DNA of 5,490 bases from DASXTS01 sp036505275 (GTDB taxonomy: Bacteria; Actinomycetota; Actinomycetes; Mycobacteriales; Pseudonocardiaceae): assembly GCA_036505275.1 (NCBI GenBank), contig DASXTS010000165.1:1-5490 (forward strand). The letters run 5' to 3'. The notes beneath the pieces are model-generated. The model was not told the origin of the DNA. It saw only the letters and a list, made by a program, of their open reading frames with translations, and searched no databases. Made by a program: the position numbers and the translations under genes. Shown one piece after another: positions 1 to 5,490 of this stretch. Each line of letters opens with the position of its first letter. Positions within the stretch are counted from its first letter, which is position 1.

Positions 1-1185
1 GGGCGCCATCAGCAGGAACTGCGATGGGATCGGCACGTTCAGCACGGCCAGGATGCTCTGCAGCGCGTCGGCGAAGCCGAACAGCAGCGCGGCCGCGAAC
101 GCGCCCAGCGGGCTCCAGTGGCCGAAGATCATCGCGGCCAGGGCGATGAACCCACGGCCGGAGGTCATGTTCTTGGCGAACGACCCCACCGACCCGAGCG
201 TGAAGTAGGCGCCGCCGAGGCCGGCCATCATGCCGCCGAGGATGACGTTGCGGTAGCGCACCGAGAGCACCTGGATGCCGACCGTGTCGGCGGCACGCGG
301 GTGCTCCCCGACCGCGCGGACCCGCAATCCCCAGCGGGTGTGGAACAGGGCCACGTGGACGACCACCAGCAGCACGTACATCAGGTAGACGAACGGGTTC
401 TGGTCGAACAGCACCGGCCCGATGATGGGGATCTTGGAGAGCAGGGGGATCTCGACCGAGGAGAACACGTTGGGGCTGTTCAGCGTCGCCTGGTGCGTGA
501 CGAGCACGCGGTCGGTGAGGAAGCCGGTCAGCCCGAGCGCGAACAGGTTGAGCACCACGCCGACCACGATCTGGTCGACCCGGTAGCGGATCGCCAGCAC
601 CGCCAGCAGCGAGCCCATCAGGCCGCCGACCACCACCCCCGCGATCAGCCCGTACCACAGCCCGTGGGTGGCGCTGGCGACCAGCGCCCCGGCGAAGGCG
701 GCCACCAGGAACTGCCCCTCGATCGCAACGTTGATGACGCCAGAGCGCTCGCACAGCACCCCGGACAGCGCCCCGAGCGTCAGCGGCACCGAGCGGAGCA
801 GGGTGCTGCCGAGGAGCCCCACCAGGTTCATGGAGTTGTCCTTGGCCGCCCACGCCAGGAACGCCAGCATGAACAGGGCCAGCACCCCGCCCAGCACCAG
901 CCCGGCGCGGCGGCCGAAGCCCCGGACGATCTGGTGGGCGCCGAGGTAGGCGCAGATGGCCGCCAGCACCAGCGCGAACGGCCGCACCGGGATGACCGCG
1001 TCGGGGATGCTGATGGCCGGCGCCTGGTCGAGCACGAAACGCGCGTCCGCCGAGGACGGCACCCCGACCCCGAACGGTCCCGCCATCACGGCGGCGAGCA
1101 CCAGGTACACCACGCCGGTGACCCGGCGGCGCAGGTCGGATACGGTGCGGCCGCGTGCGAGCACGGCGGGCGTGCCGACGGCCAT
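1..1185 (-). CDS. BMP-family (nucleoside-type) ABC transporter permease 2, 3' end beyond window
   Basis: This is the second membrane subunit of the importer, forming the channel together with the permease encoded just upstream. The open frame runs from ATG at 1185 to the left edge without a stop: 395 residues are visible and the C-terminus is missing. The family core (BPD_transp_2, NupQ/YufQ-like) starts near residue 120. It shows CERSGVINVAIEGQ (145-158), RYRVDQIVVGVVLN (200-213), the cytoplasmic loop RWGLRVRAVGEHPRAAD (284-300) and SGRGFIALAAMIFGHWSPLG (342-361). Before the core lies an extension of about 115 residues with hydrophobic stretches near 24-41, 68-84 and 94-113. The ATG begins 2 bases after the upstream TGA, and a GGGGAGG Shine-Dalgarno site (1192-1198) lies 6 bases away, which fixes the start. 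Translation is probably coupled to the upstream gene. The family call is firm; a nucleoside substrate is inferred from operon order and similarity to NupQ. Confidence 0.93.
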   Translation of the reverse strand, partial: MAVGTPAVLARGRTVSDLRRRVTGVVYLVLAAVMAGPFGVGVPSSADARFVLDQAPAISIPDAVIPVRPFALVLAAICAYLGAHQIVRGFGRRAGLVLGGVLALFMLAFLAWAAKDNSMNLVGLLGSTLLRSVPLTLGALSGVLCERSGVINVAIEGQFLVAAFAGALVASATHGLWYGLIAGVVVGGLMGSLLAVLAIRYRVDQIVVGVVLNLFALGLTGFLTDRVLVTHQATLNSPNVFSSVEIPLLSKIPIIGPVLFDQNPFVYLMYVLLVVVHVALFHTRWGLRVRAVGEHPRAADTVGIQVLSVRYRNVILGGMMAGLGGAYFTLGSVGSFAKNMTSGRGFIALAAMIFGHWSPLGAFAAALLFGFADALQSILAVLNVPIPSQFLLMAP

Positions 1186-1187
1186 GG

Positions 1188-2410
1188 TCAGCCTCCCCAT
1201 CCCTTGGACACCGGCCCGCCGGCGACCGTCCGGGCGGCCTTGACGTGATAGATCGCCCGCACCAGCGCGGGCGCGGCCACGAAGATCACGATCAGCGACT
1301 GGATCACGGTGACGATGTCGATCGGCGTGGAGGTCGTCGCCTGCATGTTCAGGCCGCCGGCACGCAGCGCCCCGAACAGCAGCGCCGCCAGCACCACGCC
1401 GAGCGGGCTCGCCCGGCCGAGCAGCGCCACGGTGATGGCGTCGAAGCCCAGACCTCCGGAGAATCCCGGCGCCAGGCTGAACTGGAGGCCGAGCACCTGG
1501 CCGCCTCCGGCGAGCCCGGCCAGTGCGCCGGACAGCACCATCGCCATGACGATGGCGCGCCGGACGTTGATGCCGGCGGTGAGCGCCGCCGTCGGGCTGG
1601 CGCCGGCGGCGCGCAGCTCGAAGCCCCAGGTGCTGCGGCCGAGCAGCCAGGCGACCCCCACGGCGGCCGCCAGCGCCACGATGATGCCGGCGTGCAGCCG
1701 CAGCCCCTGCCCGGCAAGGTGCGGGAGGCGGGCCGGCACCGCCACGATCTTCGAGATCGGGTCGGCGCGGCCGGGCCGCCGGAAGGTCGAGCTCGCAAGC
1801 AGGTACAGCGACAGGTTGGCCGCCACGTAGTTCAGCATGATGGTGGTGATGACCTCGTGGGCGCCGGTGGTCGCCTTGAGGATGCCGGGGATGAAGCCCC
1901 ACAGCGCCCCGCCGGCCAACCCGGCCAGCAGCGCCAACGGCAGGTGCACGAACACCGGCAGCCCGTGAATCGCGAAGCCGACGTAGCCGGCGACCAGCCC
2001 GCCGGCGATCACCTGCCCCTCGGCGCCGATGTTGAACAGCCCCGCCCGGAAGCCGAGGGCGATGCCGAGCCCCGCCAGCATCAGCGGCGTCGCCGACACG
2101 ATCGTCTCCGACAGCGCGCTGGAGCTGCCGACCGCGCCGGACAACAGCGCCCCGTAGGCGGCCGTGATGGCATCCCAGGAGGCACGCAGCGCATCGCCGG
2201 GGGCGGCGAAGAAGTAGCCCCAGGTCGACAGCACGCGCTCGTCCGAGAACACGATCAGCACCGCGCCCACCACCAGCGCGGTGAAGATCGCCAGCACGGT
2301 CACCAGCACCGGCCCCGGGCTGATCAGCTCCTCCAGGAACCGTGAGGCGAAGGAGCGGCCGGGTGGCGGCGGCGGCTCGGAGACCTCGGGCGCCTTGACG
2401 GCCGGCTCGG

Positions 2411-2414
<4 letters not shown>
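1188..2414 (-). CDS. BMP-family (nucleoside-type) ABC transporter permease 1
   Basis: This is a 408-residue integral membrane subunit of the importer, NupP/YufP-like (BPD_transp_2). A cytoplasmic N-terminus with a run of five prolines (residues 14-18) precedes a first membrane helix near 36-56. The family motif GFRAGLFNIGAEGQ is at 121-134, the conserved TTGAHEVITTIMLNYVAANL at 182-201, the ATPase-facing loop TWGFELRAAGASPTAAL at 262-278, and FDAITVALLGRASPLG at 324-339. A last hydrophobic stretch at about 367-385 is followed by a basic tail. The start is TTG at 2414, overlapping the ATPase stop as TTGA. A GGGGGAGG site 7 bases upstream supports it, and no better start lies nearby before the first helix. 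The 4-base overlap implies translational coupling with the ATPase. Assignment to the family is secure; the exact substrate is not shown by the sequence. Confidence 0.95.
1192..1198 (-). promoter_or_regulatory. Shine-Dalgarno site for permease 2
   Basis: GGGGAGG on the minus strand lies 6 bases before the ATG at 1185, inside the 3' end of the permease 1 gene. It selects this ATG and suits translational coupling across the 2-base gap. Confidence 0.78.
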
Positions 2415-3925
<1,511 letters not shown>

Positions 3926-3929
3926 ACTG

Positions 3930-3936
3930 CCTCCTC
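3930..3936 (-). promoter_or_regulatory. Shine-Dalgarno site for ATPase TTG start
   Basis: GAGGAGG on the minus strand lies 4 bases before the TTG at 3925. It is a strong match at rather short spacing. On its 5' side it is only 4 bases from the base of the intercistronic stem-loop (3941-3983), so folding could affect access to it. Confidence 0.75.
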
Positions 3937-3940
3937 AAGG

Positions 3941-3983
3941 GGGCCCGCGCGGAGGGCCGAGCCGATCCGGCCCCCCGCGGCCC
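3941..3983 (-). promoter_or_regulatory. Intercistronic GC-rich stem-loop between lipoprotein and ATPase genes
   Basis: In the operon transcript, 3968-3976 (GGGGGGCCG) pairs with 3951-3959 (CGGCCCUCC) around an 8-base loop, with one G-U pair at 3974/3953. Pairs 3977-3950 and 3978-3949 extend the stem. 3979-3983 can then pair with 3941-3945 across a small bulge. The hairpin starts 6 bases after the TAG of the lipoprotein gene. No U-tract follows, so it is not a standard intrinsic terminator. Hairpins here in ABC importer operons often protect the upstream mRNA or cause partial termination, giving more binding protein than transporter; that role is inferred. The fold was worked out by hand without an energy calculation. 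Confidence 0.6.
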
Positions 3984-3989
3984 TGTGCG

Positions 3990-5078
3990 CTACTTGTAGT
4001 CCTGCGGCTTGACCGAGATGCTGCCGCTGATGATGCCCTGCTTAATGGTGTCCAGGTCGTTCTTGACCTTCTGAGGCACCTGACTGTCGAAGTCGTGGAA
4101 CGGGGCGATGCCCACACCGTTGTTCTGCAGGGTGCCGACGTAGGTTCCGCCCTTGAACTGGTTGTCCACGGCGCTCTTGATGGACGTCTGCACGGCCACG
4201 TCCATGTGCTTCTCGATGCTGGTCAGGAACAGGCTGCAGAACTGCTGGGCGCTCACGCAGCCGTCGGTGTCGACCCAGACCATGTGCTTGCCGGCACCGG
4301 CGGCCTTGACCGCCGCTGCGGCGCCGAGGCCCACCGGGCCGGCGACCGGAAGGATGATGTCGGCGCCCTCACCGAGCAGCGTCTCGGTCACGCGCTTGCC
4401 GTTGTCCTGGTTGGTGAAATCGCCCGTGAACAGACCGTTCTGCTTGAGGGCGTCCCAGCCGAGGAGCTGGACTTTGGCGTTATTCTGCTTGTTGTAGTAC
4501 TTGATCCCGGCCCAGAAGCCGTCCATGAAGATGGTCACGGTCGGGAGCTTGATCCCACCGAAGGTGCCCAGCTTGCCGGTCTTGCTCATGGCGGCCGCCA
4601 CGTAGCCGGCGAGGAAGGCGGCCTGGTCGGTGGAGAAGGTGAGCCCGAGCACGTTGTTGTTGGGCACCTCACTCGGCTTGTAGCCAAAGTCGACGATCGC
4701 GTACTTCTGGTTGGGGTTGGACTTGGCGCTCGCCTTGGTGGCGTCGCCGAGCAGGAAGCCGACCGTCACGATCAGGCCGCATTTCTGTTGCACGAACGTC
4801 TGCAGGTTGGGCGTGTAGTCGTTCGAGGTGGTTGACTCGAGGAACTTCACCTGCACGCCGAGCTGGGACTGGGCGTCCTGCATGCCCTTCCAGGCGGTGG
4901 CGTTGAACGAGCGGTCGTCGATGCCGCCGGTGTCCGTGACCTGACATGCGAGGAACTTGCTGTTGGCCGATCCCCCGGACGATCCAGCACCCTGGTTGTT
5001 GCTCGGTTTGCTGCCGCACGCGGCCGCAACCAGCGAGACCAGGGCGAGCACCGTCAGCGCCCGGAATTTCATCCTCAT
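3990..5078 (-). CDS. BMP-family substrate-binding lipoprotein (nucleoside-type ABC importer)
   Basis: This 362-residue extracytoplasmic receptor captures the ligand and hands it to the permeases. A lipoprotein signal (MRMKFR, then a hydrophobic core 7-20) ends at C21 in VAAAC; the lipobox has Ala rather than the usual Leu at -3. A Ser/Gly/Asn-rich linker (22-40) follows. The mature domain (Bmp, PF02608; PnrA/NupN-like) opens with the hallmark VTDTGGIDDRSFNATAW (47-63). TVGFLLGDAT (105-114), GFWAGIKYYN (187-196), ADIILPVAGPVGLGAAAAVK (239-258) and WVDTDG (268-273) follow. In PnrA the SFN region and these later strands line the purine-nucleoside pocket. Four Cys besides C21 (45, 100, 274, 281) may form disulfides. 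ATG at 5078 has AGGAG (5087-5091) 8 bases upstream. A second in-frame ATG at residue 3 has its own GGAG (5081-5084) 8 bases upstream, so either may start. It is the first gene of the operon; the stop is TAG. Purine nucleoside is the likely ligand class, not proven. Confidence 0.96.
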   Translation of the reverse strand: MRMKFRALTVLALVSLVAAACGSKPSNNQGAGSSGGSANSKFLACQVTDTGGIDDRSFNATAWKGMQDAQSQLGVQVKFLESTTSNDYTPNLQTFVQQKCGLIVTVGFLLGDATKASAKSNPNQKYAIVDFGYKPSEVPNNNVLGLTFSTDQAAFLAGYVAAAMSKTGKLGTFGGIKLPTVTIFMDGFWAGIKYYNKQNNAKVQLLGWDALKQNGLFTGDFTNQDNGKRVTETLLGEGADIILPVAGPVGLGAAAAVKAAGAGKHMVWVDTDGCVSAQQFCSLFLTSIEKHMDVAVQTSIKSAVDNQFKGGTYVGTLQNNGVGIAPFHDFDSQVPQKVKNDLDTIKQGIISGSISVKPQDYK

Positions 5079-5086
5079 GGCTCCAT

Positions 5087-5091
5087 CTCCT
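5087..5091 (-). promoter_or_regulatory. Shine-Dalgarno site for BMP lipoprotein
   Basis: AGGAG on the minus strand lies 8 bases before the ATG at 5078. A second GGAG at 5081-5084 is better placed for the in-frame ATG two codons later (5072), so the leader offers two overlapping initiation options. Confidence 0.7.
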
Positions 5092-5139
5092 GTCCCACCG
5101 AGAGCTCATACATCGAGACTTCGCATCCGAGTCGTGCGG

Positions 5140-5168
5140 AGTGTATCCCGCCGCATGACGGCGGTCAC
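5140..5168 (-). promoter_or_regulatory. Predicted sigma-70/HrdB-type promoter of the importer operon
   Basis: On the minus strand, the -35 GTGACC (5163-5168) and the -10 TACACT (5140-5145) are separated by exactly 17 bases. TACACT fits the actinobacterial TANNNT -10 consensus, and GTGACC keeps the TGAC core. The predicted start near 5133 gives a leader of about 55 bases before the ATG at 5078. A 6-bp inverted repeat fills the spacer. The call rests on pattern only. Confidence 0.6.
5148..5164. repeat. Inverted repeat in the operon promoter spacer, candidate operator
   Basis: CCGCCG (5148-5153) and CGGCGG (5159-5164) are perfect 6-bp arms around the 5-base spacer CATGA. The repeat sits between the -10 and -35 of the operon promoter and touches the -35. 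A repressor bound here would block transcription. Short GC-only arms also arise readily by chance in this base composition. Confidence 0.35.
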
Positions 5169-5172
5169 GAGC

Positions 5173-5201
5173 TTGACAGGCGCCTGGCCTGGGAATGAAA
5201 C
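5173..5201 (+). promoter_or_regulatory. Possible divergent promoter for the DUF218 gene
   Basis: A perfect -35 hexamer TTGACA is at 5173-5178. At 17-base spacing only a poor -10, TGAAAC (5196-5201), is present. The -35 lies 4 bases from the -35 of the minus-strand operon promoter, so both could not be occupied at once. It is weak because of the -10. Confidence 0.3.
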
Positions 5202-5249
5202 GCCCACCGTCCGCCTCGCCGCCGGCACCCGTTGCCCGGTGGCCCTACG

Positions 5250-5255
5250 TAGAAT
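5250..5255 (+). promoter_or_regulatory. Possible -10 element for a near-leaderless DUF218 transcript
   Basis: TAGAAT fits the TANNNT -10 consensus and ends 10 bases before the ATG at 5266, placing the transcript start around 5262. No convincing -35 lies 16-18 bases upstream. No good Shine-Dalgarno precedes the ATG, which fits a leaderless or near-leaderless mRNA, a common type in actinobacteria. Confidence 0.35.
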
Positions 5256-5265
5256 CCTGAAGATC

Positions 5266-5490
5266 ATGCGCCGTGTACTCATCGGTCTCGTCGCCGCCGT
5301 GGTGCTCTACTTCGCCGTCACCACCGCGCTGGTGGCGATCTGGATGGACAAGGACGAGCACCCCAAGGTGGACGCGATCGTCGTGCTCGGGGCGGCCCAG
5401 TACGACGGCCGGCCCTCGGCCATCTATGCGGCCCGGCTCGAGCACGCGGTGGATCTCTACCGCAGCGGCGTGGCGCCGCTGATCGTCTTC
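5266..5490 (+). CDS. DUF218 / YdcF-SanA-like membrane-anchored protein, N-terminal part only
   Basis: 75 codons are visible from ATG at 5266 and the frame runs off the right edge. Residues about 4-26 form a single hydrophobic helix after a short basic start (MRR), suggesting a membrane anchor. DAIVVLGAAQYDGRPSAIYA (38-57), ARLEHAVDLYR (58-68) and GVAPLIVF (70 onward) follow. These match the start of the DUF218 fold (PF02698), which includes E. coli SanA and YdcF; SanA is linked to envelope barrier function, and the biochemical role of the family is poorly defined. The active-site region beyond the window cannot be judged. An in-frame GTG at 5239 is a possible earlier start but would place a basic stretch before the helix and lacks a ribosome site. 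The gene is divergent from the importer operon, and no functional link is evident. Confidence 0.85.
   Translation, partial: MRRVLIGLVAAVVLYFAVTTALVAIWMDKDEHPKVDAIVVLGAAQYDGRPSAIYAARLEHAVDLYRSGVAPLIVF

Noticed and set aside
118..1248. Long plus-strand open frame antisense to permease 2
   Set aside because: Its product is a His/Arg/Gln/Asp-rich, repetitive composition with no recognisable fold. It is explained by G/C-biased third positions of the real minus-strand gene, which has clear family motifs.
1155..2345. Long plus-strand open frame antisense to permease 1
   Set aside because: It shows the same low-complexity His/Gln/Arg/Gly composition with no ribosome site or family motif; the opposite strand carries a convincing permease.
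3941..3983. Intrinsic terminator ending the lipoprotein transcript
   Set aside because: No U-run follows the stem, and the ATPase gene directly downstream has no visible promoter of its own. A partial or stabilising role is more likely.
5079..5133. Purine riboswitch in the leader of the importer operon
   Set aside because: The predicted leader of about 55 bases is too short for a purine aptamer plus expression platform, and no three-way-junction pattern is visible.
5224..5236. Inverted repeat GGCA-CCCGT-TGCC upstream of the DUF218 gene
   Set aside because: The 4-bp arms are expected by chance in this composition, and it does not align with a promoter element.
5239..5241. GTG as start of the DUF218 gene
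   Set aside because: It has no ribosome site or suitably spaced -10. The ATG at 5266 gives a typical short basic start before the membrane helix.

Overview
The window comes from a high-G+C bacterium, most probably an actinomycete. G or C fills nearly every third codon position, long antisense frames are open under every gene, and two genes start with TTG behind strong Shine-Dalgarno sites. The genus cannot be resolved from this sequence.

Layout: positions 1-5078 hold one minus-strand operon, read right to left, for a complete or nearly complete BMP-family (basic membrane protein / purine-nucleoside type) ABC importer. The order is substrate-binding lipoprotein (3990-5078), double-domain ATPase (2411-3925), first permease (1188-2414) and second permease (1-1185, C-terminus beyond the left edge). 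This is the order of the Bacillus subtilis nupNOPQ (yufNOPQ) guanosine/nucleoside importer. Gene junctions are tight: a 4-base stop/start overlap, a 2-base gap, and one 64-base gap that carries a strong GC-rich stem-loop. Positions 5079-5265 form a divergent intergenic region with a good promoter for the operon. On the other side, a plus-strand gene (5266 to the right edge) encodes the N-terminus of a DUF218/YdcF-SanA-like membrane-anchored protein.

How the genes work together: the lipoprotein is tethered to the outer face of the membrane and captures a nucleoside or related ligand. It delivers the ligand to a channel built from the two different permeases. The ATPase powers import from the cytoplasm, and sequence motifs predict that only one of its two ATP sites is catalytic. 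The substrate is inferred from family membership, not proven. The DUF218 gene is divergently transcribed and has no evident functional link.

No novel system was found. The points most worth a second look are regulatory: the stem-loop between the lipoprotein and ATPase genes, the paired TTG starts, and the divergent promoter region with an inverted repeat inside the operon promoter. The permeases and lipoprotein also show some structural features noted in the findings.
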